Source of the DNA: Benincasa hispida
Lineage: Eukaryota; Streptophyta; Magnoliopsida; Cucurbitales; Cucurbitaceae
Assembly (NCBI RefSeq): GCF_009727055.1
Contig: NC_052354.1
Coordinates: 38,690,800-38,754,799 of the forward strand
DNA: 64,000 nucleotides
Reading direction: 5' to 3'
A program made the translations under genes and the position numbers. The notes beneath the pieces were generated by a model. It made no database searches. It worked only from the letters and a program-made list of their open reading frames with translations, and was not told the origin of the DNA. Positions 45,910 to 58,005 of the stretch are shown in pieces (the stretch's first letter is position 1; each line of letters starts with the position of its first letter).

Positions 45910-48025
45910 TGTTGGGATTAGTGTCCTAATTCTCTCGGAGTCTCGTAGTTTATAATCTATACACATTGTTATGAATAAAATAAGTGTTATTTTATTTGGC
46001 ATTTACTCATATCCAATAAACAAAGCTCCATGGTTATTGTATGTAAACTTAAGCATGTATATGACATATACAAGTAGATCATACCTTAAGTGATAAGCTA
46101 AATAGGTCTGTAGTATAAAGATTAAGGAGGGGTACCTGATTCTTGTGACAATATAGATATGACCAACTTCGTGGAGGTTTGCAAGTGTTGTGAACTACTA
46201 CAGATGGTAGATCCTGACCATTCATATGGAGACATACGAGCGGGGGTGTCCTATACAAAGAGTTTGCACAAGACCAAACCACAAGATGATTCGTCTCTGT
46301 ATATAACGTCGTTGATATTGGAGACTTACATCTCACCTAAACGACCATAGGTGACATGACCTTAATCCTGAGTTTTTTGAAAACTCCTGCCTTTAAGGAC
46401 AGTCATTTGATTAGTATGGGTGAGAGTGGCCAGATTGCCAATTCAACATTCCTACCTTTTTGGGGATTTGTCTAATTTGGGAGCTGGGAACTCAATTACA
46501 CAAAATGGAATTCACTCCTTCCCCGAAGTAGGGGTAACTGGATAGATTGCTCCCTTAAGGGCTGATTCCAGGGCTTAAACATAGTGGCCATAGCTTCTCT
46601 TTGGAAGAGAGAACTCAGTCATAGTAGGACTATGACTTATGTTCATTAGAGGGATCAGTGATACTTAAGGAGTTAGATGTAACTACAGAGGCATAACAGT
46701 TATTGGCCCAGATGTACTTACGAGTGATCTGTGAAGGGTTATTGCATTGTTGATTGGTTGATATGGACACATAAAATATCTGTGATTAGGAGAGTTTATC
46801 TGTCGATCTTTAGTGGAGTGCCTGACAATTAACGGATGGTGGATCCCGTGACTAAAGAGTTTAGTTAGTTATTAGCGTACTGTTGGAGTTTCGAGCTACA
46901 GGTCTATAAGGTCCCCTTGGTAGCTCAATGGATTCAAGTTGAGAATCAGTTCTTGGTGTTGATTTAAAATGTTCAAATTGACAAGAGGTAATTCGATTAT
47001 GTATGATATGATCAGTGTGGTGTGTGAGATAAATCAAATGGAGGATTAATGTAAATGAGAGAGGATTAATGTAAATGAGATTTACATTAAGAACCATGAA
47101 ATAGAAAAGGAACTATGGTTTATATGTTTCATGAGATGAAATAATAAAACTATAGGTTATAAATATAGTATGGTAAGTTGGTTATCATATATATTTATAA
47201 TAATATTAATTATTGGATAATTATCTCTTTTTCTCTAATAATCAATTGAGTGGGAGGTTATTGATGGTTTCATGATAACTGTGAGATAAAAGGAAAAATA
47301 TTTTCCTAAATTTAGTAGAATAGAGAAAGTTGTTATTCTCGGCAAGTTACACATGGTTGGCTATCAAGTGAATGAGATTTACTAAACGACAGCTGAAGAG
47401 AGATTAAACGATCATGAAGTGACACTACACAATAATACACGAAGTTGGTCTTTAGTTAAATGATCCCGAAGCTTTTGTTAAATGATCGCATAGCATTTGT
47501 TAAACAATTGGGCATCGTCTATACGATGGACCTTTGCCGTCTCCCACTTGCTCAATCGTTTATACGATTTTCCTTGCTTTGGTCTCGTCCTCTAACCAAG
47601 TCCACACAGATCCAACACTTCTAGATTCTCACACCGAGAATACCAAGGTAGCCATTGTGGTGCTGTTATACTCAACTCGACATAGTTCGAGATTTTTGAA
47701 GGTCGTTCACTGTGTTCATGATCTTAGAGATTGTTGTGTTCGTGATCTTTGTGATTGTGTTGTGTTACGATCGTAGTGTTCGAGCGTTCGTGATTGTTGT
47801 CTTACTGTTTGTATGAGCGTTCGAGATCGAGGGTGTTTGAAGATGAGTCTTCAAAGGTATGTTTATTCTTTCCCTTTATCTTATGTAAAGCATGCTATAA
47901 TTTCATATGTTGCATGACCAGTTAGTTTCCGTTTCTTGTATTTTAATTATTGATGTTCAAATATGAATAAAATTTGGAGCGATCATTCTACTGCTCATGG
48001 AAATCCTCATGTTTGATTTTCTTCA
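45910..48025 (+). mobile_element. 3' LTR of copia E (family beta)
   Basis: 2,116 bp, colinear with 38066-40147. The length difference includes an exact 20-bp tandem duplication (47041-47060 and 47061-47080) that is single in the 5' LTR. Confidence 0.9.
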
Positions 48026-48757
48026 ATAATGACATGTCCTAGTCTCTTTTTCTCTAGACTTGGACCTCCCTTTTGAGTTACCATGGTCTTTAGGTCCCTT
48101 ACTCTTGTTTCTTCCACGATTGTCAGCAACAAGAGCATATGAATTATCAATTCTCATCTCATTTCTTCTTATCTCTTCATTGAATATGCTTTGTTTGTTA
48201 ACATCCAAAGACAAAACACCTTTTGGAGAAGAGTTACTAATAATCATAACCAAGGTTTCCCAACTGTCTGGCAAATAACTCAACAAGAACAAAGGCTACA
48301 ATTCATCATCAAAATCAATCTTCATAGTAGTTAGCTTATTAATAATATCCTAAAAGTCACCCAAATGCACAGAAACAAACTTTTCACCCTTCAATTTCAA
48401 ACAAGTTACTTGATTAAAGAAGCTTTGTTATGTGTGGTCTTCCTTTCAGAAAGACCTTCCAATTTCTTCCACAACTCATATTGGTCGGACTCTTTGGACA
48501 CATGGTTGAAAATGCTAATATCAACTCACTGCCTAATAGTTGCTAAAGTTTTCTTTTTAACTTTTCCTAATCTTTTTCTTCCATTCTCTCTGGTTTTGCA
48601 GGTTTTGAAATTGTGTCATCTGCTTTTGTGGTTATTTCAATTGGATCAAACAAATCTTTGCAATATAACAAATCCTCCATCATCGGTCTCCAGATGGAGT
48701 AATTGGTGATGTTAATTTTATCATTGAACTACCTCCACCATTACTAGTAGACTCCAT
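48026..48757 (-). pseudogene. Copia D gag
   Basis: It starts at ATG 48757 (MESTSNGGGSSMIKLT), 23 nt after the primer-binding site. It continues, with frameshifts, through MMEDLLYCKDLFDPIE-like and LWKKLEGLSERKT, TCLKLKGEKFVSVHLGDF and LSYLPDSWETLVMIISNS (retrotransposon gag UBN2-type), then a Lys/Arg/Ser-rich stretch ending in TCHY, the first half of a CX2CX4HX4C zinc knuckle. The second half lies at 38060, beyond copia E. Confidence 0.8.
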
Positions 48758-48779
48758 AACAATGATTAAATTAAAACAT

Positions 48780-48791
48780 GCTCTGATATCA
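48780..48791 (-). other. Primer-binding site of copia D
   Basis: On the minus strand TGATATCAGAGC, one base different from the copia consensus TGGTATCAGAGC, located two bases from the LTR end. Confidence 0.75.
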
Positions 48792-48793
48792 AC

Positions 48794-49127
48794 TGATAGA
48801 ACCCAAATAATATAACAAATCTCATTAGGATCTCCTCCAAAAAAAATAAACCAAATAATTGTTCTCCAAAACACCACGAATAAATCACCAAATAATCACT
48901 AAGCAATCAATCAACAGTGGACAACAATGAACCATAAAATTCTGGAAGATTAAAAAAATAAAGAACACACAAGAATTATACGTGGAAAATTCCTTTGTTG
49001 TGAAGGGTAAAAACTACGAGACTTGTGAGGAGTCCACCCTTGTTAACTTCTTTTATTATGATAAAATTGAGAAAAAAGGAACTCAAACAGTCATACAAAG
49101 GTTTACTACCCACCAATATTTCCAATG
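48794..49127 (-). mobile_element. 5' LTR of copia D
   Basis: About 334 bp. On the minus strand it begins near CATTGGAAATATTGGTGG (TGTTGGAAATATTG expected) and ends GGGTTCTATCA before the primer-binding site. The outer boundary is approximate. Confidence 0.55.
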
Positions 49128-49719
49128 ATTATTAATATATTGTAGAACATTATATATACATTTTTGTTTCATGTGTAATGAACCATTTATTATTAATTTA
49201 TTGCAAAACATTATATTTAAATTTTTTATTGAATTAAATAAATGGTGATATGCTCCATATTGATTGAATAAAAATCCTACCGAATTAGTTGAGGAAAAAT
49301 AATAACAATTTAAAAAGTAAATAATAACTTAAGACTCATCACTAAAAATTGAAAAATATAAAATAAAATAAAATGAATAATAGAGTTTATTTTAGGAATT
49401 ATCAAGTGAGCAAATATAATTTTAAAAAATTGTGTACTCTTGGATTATTTTTTTTTTTTTTGTTACTATTGTTTTTTATCATTCTTTTATATATTTAGCA
49501 AATATAATTTTAAAAGACTATCCCCTTATAGCCTCTTTTATGTAGAGTATAAATTAGTATACTGCTGTTTTAATTAAAATATATGTTGGAAAAATGATTA
49601 TTAATCAATCAATCACATGCTTATTATCCTGCTGTTAAATAGAAATTTATGTAACTGTCATACCTAATTAATTTTTAAACAATCAAAGAATTAATTATTA
49701 AAAATTAAAATGTTTGTGT
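49128..49719. other. AT-rich spacer
   Basis: No coding signal. It includes a T-run near 49449 and two similar ATTATATATAC / CATTATATTTAA passages. Confidence 0.5.
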
Positions 49720-50330
49720 TATAGGAGATTTTGGACCAAATGACATAATCAATATCTAGCAACAAATAGAAATAGCAGAGTAAAGAAGATAATATAATTC
49801 ATACTGAAAGTTGCAACTTATGACAAAAGTGGGCCTAGAAAAATGGACTAGCTTAGCCTGATCCAAGCCAACATGCTCGGCCTCAAAAACACCCAATGAG
49901 GCATACAACAAAAGATCATCATAGGCTCAAGATATGGTAAAAAGAAGATGCTTGGTTGAGGCCGACTATAGCAAAATACCAAACGAGGCACACTCCTTAC
50001 AGGCCCGAGACTACTAAGTCAAAGGACAATCTCAATACAACTTTGAAATACTGGGAAGAAGGTCCTACGTCAAATACACCTATAAATACATCATGTTACC
50101 TCCAAGGAGATTTAAGTCCATTTTAATATTCAAACTCTTTATTTATCGCACATATACGCTTTCATACTTAAGTATCAGAACCTATGTGACAAGTACCACA
50201 TATATGTGTAGATCTTTCTATCTTGCAAGTCACATTCTTTCATGAATTATAAATTTGGGATTGTTACCACAAGAAGATTGAGTGTGTATTTATCTCGTTT
50301 AGATTTTGACATCAACATTAAGAATATACA
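49720..50330 (+). mobile_element. LTR-like sequence, boundaries uncertain
   Basis: GC-richer than its surroundings, with repeated GGCC/GAGGC phrases, a TATA-like CCTATAAATACATC (50091) about 340 bp in, and a downstream stretch with AAGTATCAGAACC. This layout resembles a solo LTR or TRIM, but no TG..CA ends or target duplication were found. Confidence 0.35.
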
Positions 50331-51599
50331 AAGTTTTATCATTTCATTCACGGATAATATAATTTTTGTTTAACTTTTAAGGTTGGTTAGAAATTTCATT
50401 TTATTGAGTTTGAAAACTTCATTATAGAGAAGAAAAAAAAAAAAAAAAGAAAAAAACTCTGAATTTCTTTTCGAAAAATTTTTAATAAAGAAAGAAAGTA
50501 ATAAGAAAATTAACGGTATCCAATTGGGTCATGTAATTTAATAAATCCTTTCAAAATAAAAGAAATAGGAGACCGGCCCACATTATTATTTTCTTTCGGA
50601 AAAAGTACACTTTGGTTTCGGAAAAAGAACATTTCTTATTCTTAAATTACTAAATTTAAAAAATATGTTTATTATATGTGTATTTTCTTCTACTCTCTCC
50701 TTCTTTCTTTCCATCTCTCTTTCAAACTTCTCTATATAAATAAAGATTATTAGATAACTAGAAGTGCTTTCTCAAAATTAATGGGATTGAGAAAAGCACT
50801 CGTCTAAGAAAGTTTCGTAATATCTAAAAAATGTATCCAAAAATAATTTTCTAATATCCTCACTTTTAGTATATTACAGATTATAGATAAAAAAGATAGC
50901 AACATTGACATGTCTACAGATTGTTTTAATTCATCTTGCGAAAGATATATATATCAAATTCAAGAAAAAGGAGTTGTTCTCTAAAAAGAAAAAAAAAAAA
51001 AAAAGGTGTTCTTCTAAAGTTGAATGAATTCTTATTAAATATAGGGTAAATGAACAATAAAAAAGATGTATATAATAAGGAAAGAATACTCAACTAAAAC
51101 ATACCAAAAGAAACAAAAAGTTGGTCTAACTAAAAGAAGTTAGAATCAGATCACCAACCCCCAACAAATCAATAGTAATTTTGACAAACAATGTAGCTAT
51201 TCTAAACTCATTACCTTCAAACTATTTCATAGTTTCTTCTTTGTTAAATAAGTGTGTTATAGTAGAGGATGATAGAACAAAAATCACTCCTAAAATCCTC
51301 TTCTAAAGCTCTGTCACATCAAAAACTAGGATATGAAGAGACATTCTTCACATACACTCAATCCCTTGTCTTGTACTTTATCTCACCTAAAATGTGCTTG
51401 AAAGTTGTTGAGAACTCAAACCCTTTCCCAATTGTCAAAACCTTTCCCCCTTTTTGGTCCTTTCCCCCTTTTTGGTCTACTTCGAGAATAAATTTGTTTT
51501 GGACTACGAATTTCTTTTGCAGTTTTTGTTTTTTTTAATATTCAACTTCAAAAACAAATTATGTTTAAGACGGTATTGTATAACTTGCATTTTACTTGC
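50331..51599. other. AT-rich spacer, no supported gene
   Basis: It contains A-runs (near 50440 and 50988-51005) and an exact 18-bp tandem duplication at 51441-51458 / 51459-51476. Frames at 51269-51795 show no known domain. Confidence 0.5.
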
Positions 51600-51680
51600 T
51601 AGTATGAGCATAACTCAACTGGTTTGGACATATACTTTAGTCCAAAAGATCAGATATTTGAACTTTCAATTCCACGAATG
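51600..51680 (+). mobile_element. tRNA-like SINE head fragment
   Basis: GAGCATAACTCAACTGGTTT resembles a box A, and about 30 bp later GATATTTGAACTTTCAATTCC resembles a degraded box B. It does not fold into a convincing tRNA, so a tRNA-derived SINE head is preferred. Confidence 0.35.
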
Positions 51681-51711
51681 GATGAACTCAATAATAGTAA
51701 TAATAAGGTTT

Positions 51712-51930
51712 CTTTTTTTTATATATATTCGTGAGTGTTCAAGTCTAGGCCAGTTTACGTGCCTTTTGACTAATCTCACTGAACAACCTTTCTAATCCTA
51801 CAACATTGGGGTGTCAAGGAAACTCGTAGAATATTAAATCCTAGGTAGATGACCACCATACAATACACCCATGACCTCTTAGTCTGGTATCAAGGTCATG
51901 TCCCTTATTTATCACTAGGCCAATCCATGA
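51712..51930 (-). mobile_element. SINE (Au-like), degraded
   Basis: On the minus strand it has a head with GGCCTAGTGATAAATAAGG, then CCTTGATACCAGACTAAGAG, GGTCATGGGTG, ATTTAATATTCTACGAG, TTGACACCCCAATGTTGTAG, GTGAGATTAGTC and a tail ending CACGAATATATATAAAAAAA. Flanking TAATAATAA-AGGTT on both sides may be the target duplication. The fragment at 21491-21569 is a second copy. Confidence 0.65.
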
Positions 51931-52249
51931 TGATTAATAATAACAAGGTTTAAATACTATTACAGTCTCTATGCATTAAAGTTCATTAAATTTTAGTCAT
52001 TGTACTTTTAAAGTTCCAATTTTAGTCTATATACTTTCATGAAATCTTAAATTTAATCCCTACTGTTTATTTATTGTTGACTTTTTCAAAAAATTTTTTT
52101 GTTATTTATTAGTATTTTTACTCTAAATTTTGAAAATATATTCTCATATTATATTTTCTTGCATAAAAATAATATTTATTATGTAGCTAATTTTGATAAA
52201 GATTAACTTTGATGGACTAATTTAATATAGGAGAAGGAGAACAACACCA

Positions 52250-52854
52250 TGAGGTGTCTGGCGTGTAAAGAGTGATGTGTCATGAGGACTAGAGGTGTAT
52301 CAAATTAAGTGATGGTAGAATTGAAAGTTGCAAACCAAGCTCTCGGAGCCTGCTTCAAATCATATAATGCACGACAAAAGAGACATACTTTTTGGGATGG
52401 AGGAGAAATACTCGGTGGTGGTTACTGGTTGCATGTATACTTCCTCAGTTAAGGCCTTATTAAGAAAGAAATTCTTGACATCCATCTGAAGAAGAGGCTA
52501 CTATTTGGCAGCAGCAACTGCAATGAGACTCCAAATAGATGTGATCCGTGCCACTGGAGAAAGGTCTCTTCATAATCAATATCATACTTTTGAGAATATC
52601 CTTTCGCCACAAGACAAGCCTTGTATCGTTCAAAAGAACCATCAAAGTGGTCTTGATCTTATAAACCCACTTGTAACCAATGGGCCTTTTACTAGGGGGC
52701 AAATCAGCATAGTCCCATGTATGCATCTTCTCTAAAGCCTAAAGTTTTTCATTCATTACTTTTTGCCACGGAGGGTTAGTACTCGCCTCATGAAAAGAGG
52801 TAGGTTCAACGAAGGAAACGATAGTGGAAAAACAATGAAAATCTCGGAGATGAG
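52250..52854 (-). pseudogene. Copia F reverse transcriptase (truncated)
   Basis: The minus strand reads THLRDFHCFSTIVSFVEPTS, FHEASTNPPWQKVM, ALEKMHTWDYADLPPSKRPI, GYKWVYKIKT, then across frameshifts to CRALYDLKQAPRAWFATF near 52330. It ends at about 52250, before the catalytic YVDD region. Confidence 0.75.
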
Positions 52855-54909
52855 TGAGGACATGTAAAAATGCACGTCATCTTAGGCCTTTTATTTAGAA
52901 TTATGAGGGTTGTTAAGCATAATACGCGGCAATTATATTAGGAATTCATGAGAAAATGAGTTTGCGTCGTTCAACATCAAGAATCTCGGCTAACCTACTA
53001 TTATGCATTATTATGCGTTCAATTGTCTATCTTTGTAGCTAACGCAAGAATCGGACGCAGACGCGGAAGCCAGGCTATCGCATAGACGACCGCATGCGAA
53101 GTCAAACGCGAACACATACGATAAACGCATGGGTGTTGCGGTAATCAATCACATGCGTCCATCTCATAGGAGTTGCGATCGTCAAGCGATTGGGGTCATC
53201 GTGTAGCAGTTGCGGTAACCACACGATTGCGGTCATTTCAAGATTGCGACTACATGATGATAACCATACTAGCAGGATTACCTCAAGGTTGGTGGAATGG
53301 AAGCATCAACGCATATCTCGGGAAAATCAAAAGATGATGTTGACATTTTACCTACCACGCCGTTAGCAATCGAGATTCAGAAAAGGACCAACGCGCCGCT
53401 AATATCAAAATCAGAGCAGGTCCATTAATGTTGTCGGCGACCAAGCTCTATAAATAAAAGCCGCTGAGCAGAATTTCAATTCATTCAAGGTTTTCATCCA
53501 AGGTTTCCTACCTTTGGGTGGTTCCTTGTGATCCAGACAAACACATTAGAAGTAAGCTTGAAAGTTCTTCATCTCCTTCATCGATTCCGAGTGATGACCG
53601 GAGCCTTCGTCGGAGTTAGATCTCGAGAGAGTAAGCTCCACCGCCCATCCATGGTACCACTGGCAGCCTTGACACACATCTGCTGGAAGCAAGATATTGC
53701 TTCCAACTGGTCATTTCATTTCTCTTCTTTTCTCATATTATATTGTATTACATTTTGGATTAAGAAATTAATACATTATGTGTTCAATGCATTTCTGTGT
53801 TCCTTCGATTCCATCTCCATCTTCCTTTACTTAGCATCCTTAACTTTCATCGCATCACTTAGTGAGACTGTTAGAGTATTGCATACTTAGTCATGCGGAT
53901 TAGAGATATGAAATATGTAGCAAACCACCGGGAGGTGTGCGTTGCATGAGTGTTGTGAGAAAACCTTATTTGCTTAGTGTAAAGCTGTAGCAACGCCTGT
54001 CTATAGGCAGATGCAATGCTTGTTTATGAATAAAATCAGCAACAACTAATTGCCTAGGAGGGTAAGTGGTTGGTCGCATTAAGCAATGTAAGCAAGTGTT
54101 CACTAGAGATAGGAATAATCTTACGTCAACCAAACTTTTGCGGTTACCTTGTCTTATGCATGCGTCTATCACACCTTTAGAGCTACTTGGGAGAGAGTCT
54201 AAAGAAATAACCTAATACTCAGGAGAGCTAGGTTAGAATCGATACTCGGGAGAGCTAGATTAAGATCGTATAAGCAAGAATGGAGACTTAGGAATAAGTT
54301 CCATTTGCTAATACAAATCACGTGCATTTTCGGTGGGCGTGTATGGCATGAACGCATTAGTTGGCGTTGGCTGAGGTGCCCTTGCGGTCAAGCTTAGGAT
54401 TGCGATGAAGACATCCTCATATTTTATCTATTTTCCATTCATTTACTTCACGTCAACANTGCCCTTGCGGTCAAGCTTAGGATTGCGATGAAGACATCCT
54501 CATATTTTATCTATTTTCCATTCATTTACTTCACGTCAACAGTTGCTGTGTCTCTACCTCTCATTCATACTTCCAATGCTTTGTCTGTTAGTTAGGAGTA
54601 GGAGTAGTTTATAGCTTATACCCTCTATCATTCTTTTATTCAACCGCTGCAAACACATTACTGCATAGCATTTAGTTACAAGTCCCTGAGTTCGACCTTG
54701 GATCACCCGAAAAACTTGCGTTCACGTTATACTTGACGCGAGCATAAGAAAACTTGTGACGGGAACGCATGGTCGACGGGAACGCATGGTCATCGCATAC
54801 ATTAGTTAACGCATAGTTTCATTCCAACGCCTGACCACCGACGCATGAGAATCAACATATAACCTAAGACATACATCACATAATTGCGTCCCTCTAATTT
54901 TAGTCATCA
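52855..54909 (+). mobile_element. Solo LTR of a gypsy-type element, nested in copia F
   Basis: It starts TGAGGACATGTAAAAATGCA and ends GTCATCA, flanked by the 5-bp repeat ATGAG (52850-52854 and 54910-54914). A TATA-like CTCTATAAATA lies at 53447-53457 and the LTR-end wording CTGAGTTCGACC near 54685. The start and layout match the LTR in 6970-10057, so they are related families. Removing it and one repeat rejoins the copia F frame. The 120-codon frame at 53528-53890 is LTR sequence without a domain. Confidence 0.85.
54377..54542. repeat. 83-bp exact tandem duplication with an ambiguous base
   Basis: 54377-54459 and 54460-54542 are identical apart from the single N at 54459, which aligns with G at 54542. 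Duplication at an N suggests an assembly or gap-filling scar. Confidence 0.9.
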
Positions 54910-56180
54910 ATGAGTGGGAGGGCCCTTACCCGAGTGGAGCGTCGAACAACAGAAGCAGGGTAATGTACAGGGTTGGATTCAACAGTTGGGACAGACGGTT
55001 TATCCGGAGATTGGTGCAGATTGCTCAAGCTCAATATCATGAGTGGACTTAGAAGAAGGAAAGAGATCAATGGAAGCATCAGTAAAAAATGAATGAGAAC
55101 TCGAGAGAGAGGTATGAAAGAAAAAGAGACTGAAAAACATAATACGCTCCCAAAAAGTGATATGGCGAGAGATGCGTAATCTGTTGGAAAGAGGAACCTA
55201 ACAACAGAAACCTTTGTGTTCTATTTTGTAGCCAAGAAAACAATAGAGACGTGCACATGATTCTAACTTAGTATGTTCATATGGATGAAGAAGAACAAAA
55301 CATGCACAACCAAAGACTTTAAGATGAGAATAGTTATGAGTAATACCATATAATTGTTCAAACAGGGAGATGTTTTGAAGGACAGACGATGGGAGACAAC
55401 TGACTGTGTAGACAAAGGTAAGAGTAGCCTCATCCCAAAACTTCTCTAGATAAGAGGCCGAAAGAATTTGAGCCCGAATAGAGTCCAGAATGTAACGATA
55501 TTTGCATTCTACTCATGCTATCTGTTGAGAGGTATAAGGGAAGGACGCTAAACGAGAGTGCCTTGCTGGGTGAGAAAAGAAAGGAGGCTGGAGTCCTTAT
55601 ACTCCATGGCATTATGTGTGCGAAGGGTTTTAATGGTACGAGAGAACTGAGTTTGAATCATATTAGTGAAAGCAATATATATTTGAAATAAGGTAGAATG
55701 ATTTTTAAGTAAATATATCGATGTAAAACGAGAGTAATCATTAAGGAACAAAAAAAAAAATACCGATAACCATTGATAGTAGTAGTAGGGGCATGACCTC
55801 AAATGTCCGAATGAATTAAGTCAAAAGATTGATCACATAAAGAGCTTGATTAAGAAAAAGATAATGCATGCTATTTTGCAAGTTTGCAGTTCAAACAATC
55901 AAAAGGAACATACTTAGAAATATTATTCAAATTTCTAACATAAATTAAATGATGAAGTTTTTCAGAAGAATCATGACCAAGATGAAGATTCCACTTATAT
56001 ATAGTGGAGTCAGTGACATAGTAGAAATGGAACAAGCTAAAAGCCAAAGTGATGTGATCTCAAATAATCTTCCCACTTTGCAACCCGCACCAATTGTCTG
56101 CCCTTTCTGTGAATCCTGAACCTGACACTCGGTGGAAGAAAAAGAAATAGTTAAGCTAAGATCACACAATTATCCATGAG
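54910..56180 (-). pseudogene. Copia F integrase
   Basis: Minus-strand pieces: SCPYYYYQWLSVFFFLFLND, YSRFTSIYLLKNHSTLFQIY, AFTNMIQTQFSRTIKTLRTH (55802-55548), then after stops ILASYL-EKFWDEATL, FERLYGI-, LKVFGCACFVLLHPYE-like and IMFFS near 55130. The second catalytic Asp (RTDN in relatives) is His here (codon at 55614-55616). GAG-pre-integrase lies at 56169-55810 in broken frames. Confidence 0.75.
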
Positions 56181-57841
56181 GCAAGATTAATGGTCAAGTT
56201 TGGAACACAACAAATATTAGAAAGTGTCAATGTGTGTAATAGAGCCAATTTAAGATATAGTCATACGTTTGCTATCAGCAACATAAATGGGGGGAACTAA
56301 TTTTTGTAAAAGTAGGTGTAGTCATAAGAAAAATGTTAGATGTCATAGGATTACAACAAGCAGAATCAATAAGCCACTGATTACCTGGGAAGACTGTAAG
56401 GGTGGAGGAATTATATGAAATTGCCTGTTTTAGTAAGTCCTATAGACCACTCATCTGAAAACTAGGCGAGGAAGGGTTGGGACCAGTAGACGAGGCAACA
56501 GCAGCAACAAAGAAAGGACTAGTTTTAGGAGGATTCCTTGATTTTGGAGAATGTCTTGGAGGTAGAGGTGGTCACATGAGACAATTGCCCAGAATATGGC
56601 CACAGTTGTGACAGTACCTGCACTTTTTTTCTCAGTTAATCAACAAACTTGTGCCCAGAGAGCTTGCAATTCTTACAAACGAGAGCACCAAAAGTGTTGT
56701 GCATATGAATACTTGCGAGAACAACCTCAGATTGCCTGGAGGGAGCAATGGCAAGTCATTTTTCCTCAAACAGGATTTCTTTAATTGTCGTATCGAATGA
56801 AGGTAAAGGACTGCGATGTAGCAAAGCAGCATGAATCAATTCATATTATGGAAAAAGCCCTATAAGGACTTTAATAAGACGAAGATGATCTGTACTAATT
56901 TTAGCCTTATCCAACTATGTCCAAATTGGTTGAAGAATTGTCAAGAATTGATTAACTGATTGGTCTGTATCCTGATTGAGATTAACAAGTATGTGAAATT
57001 GGTAATAATGAGCCAATCCAACAGATTGAGAGCGCATAGACAGAAAATCCCACAAACTTTTAGCATCATCAAATGCATTAAACTGAACACGAATGGCAGG
57101 AATCGATGTATTACCTAGCCAAGTGATAATCTAATGATTCTTACTTTCTCAATCTTCTGACCGTTCGATAAATTTATTATCGTCTTTATGGTTGTCTTAA
57201 CTAACTTGGAAATATCACTGATAATTTTGAGCCATAACTTGCACCCAATTAGGAAACTTTTCACCTCATGGGCCCAAGTAAGATAATTGGTCCCATCAAG
57301 AATAGTGCTAATAGAGCGAAACACATGGTCTTTCTCCATTTTGACGAACGCAACTCGACTCAGTTAGGAGAACACAAAGTAAATCAACTTGGCAGCTCGG
57401 CTCAACTCGGCTTGACTCGGCTATGCGGTTCGGCTCACTGACAACAGGTTGCAACATAAATCACGGCGGCAGGCTCAAATGAAAATCAGATTGGGGAAAA
57501 TTGGTAGATATGAAGAAGGATCGTCTACAACACAACTGGACAGATCAGACGCAGCTGAACACGACTGAAGAGAACAAACATGGATGCACTCAGGTTGATC
57601 GTCGTTGGTGGATGTAGCTAGACAGATCAGTAGTCGTGGAGGTAGAGCATAATTTCTTGACGACGGACATGATTTAGAGGCAAAAGCCGGCAGGCGTTGA
57701 ACTCAGTGGACACGGTTCCTGGGCAGATTAGAAAGATGGGAAGGATGCAACTGGACTGGAAGGAGCAGAAGGGGCGGTTGTTTTGTTTTTGGAAGGGGCG
57801 ACAAGGAGACCGATGAGATTTTCACTTTGGGCTTCCGCCAT
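56181..57841 (-). pseudogene. Copia F gag and protease
   Basis: It starts at ATG 57841 (MAEAQSENLIGLLV). Frame 57339-57115 has RSISTILDGTNYLTWAHEVK and FLIGCKLWLKI, a copia gag N-terminal domain. Further left are VQFNAFDDAKSLWDFLSMRS, LAHYYQFHILVNLNQ, then the zinc knuckle CRYCHNCGHILGNC (about 56630-56585). Protease follows with QWLIDSACCNPMTSN (near 56370), where Ala/Cys replaces the usual Gly-Ala of the active site. Stops interrupt throughout. Confidence 0.75.
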
Positions 57842-58005
57842 GGATGAAAAAAGAAGTGATCCGATTGAGTTGCAGGTACTAGCCTAAGGAATCGATATCA
57901 GAGGCAGGCGACAGGAAAAAGCAAAGCAAAGAGGAACAAAGACAAGGCTCTCATAAAATTTATTTGAAAGTCAGAGGGGCGGCTGGCCTAGCGGAAAAAA
58001 AACAA

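Larger units (their letters stand above)
38066..48025 (+). mobile_element. Copia E: two-LTR copia element inserted in copia D gag
   Basis: A copia with both LTRs (38066-40147 and 45910-48025), a primer-binding site (40150-40161), a long leader, gag-pol remnants and a polypurine tract. LTRs start TGTTGGGATT and end TTCA. Flanks are GTAAT (38061-38065) and ATAAT (48026-48030), a 5-bp duplication with one change. Excising the element plus one copy restores the D zinc knuckle as TCHYCNK. By eye the LTRs differ at about 9% of the first 64 positions, so the insertion is not recent. Confidence 0.9.
32841..49127 (-). mobile_element. Copia D (minus strand), 5' LTR to polypurine tract, with two nested insertions
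   Basis: Read on the minus strand: 5' LTR (49127-48794), primer-binding site (48791-48780), gag (48757 downward), zinc knuckle split by copia E (48025-38066), protease, integrase, reverse transcriptase, RNase H split by a solo LTR (34885-33071), RNase H end, and a polypurine tract GGGGGAGAT (32846-32855) at the terminus. The expected 3' LTR is absent. About 4.5 kb of its own sequence is present. The coding frames carry many stops. Confidence 0.8.

Noticed and set aside
51600..51680. Possible tRNA gene
   Set aside because: Box A is plausible but box B is degraded and no cloverleaf could be drawn by eye; a SINE head fits better.
53528..53890. 120-codon plus-strand frame
   Set aside because: It lies inside the 52855-54909 solo LTR, downstream of its TATA box, and has no domain.
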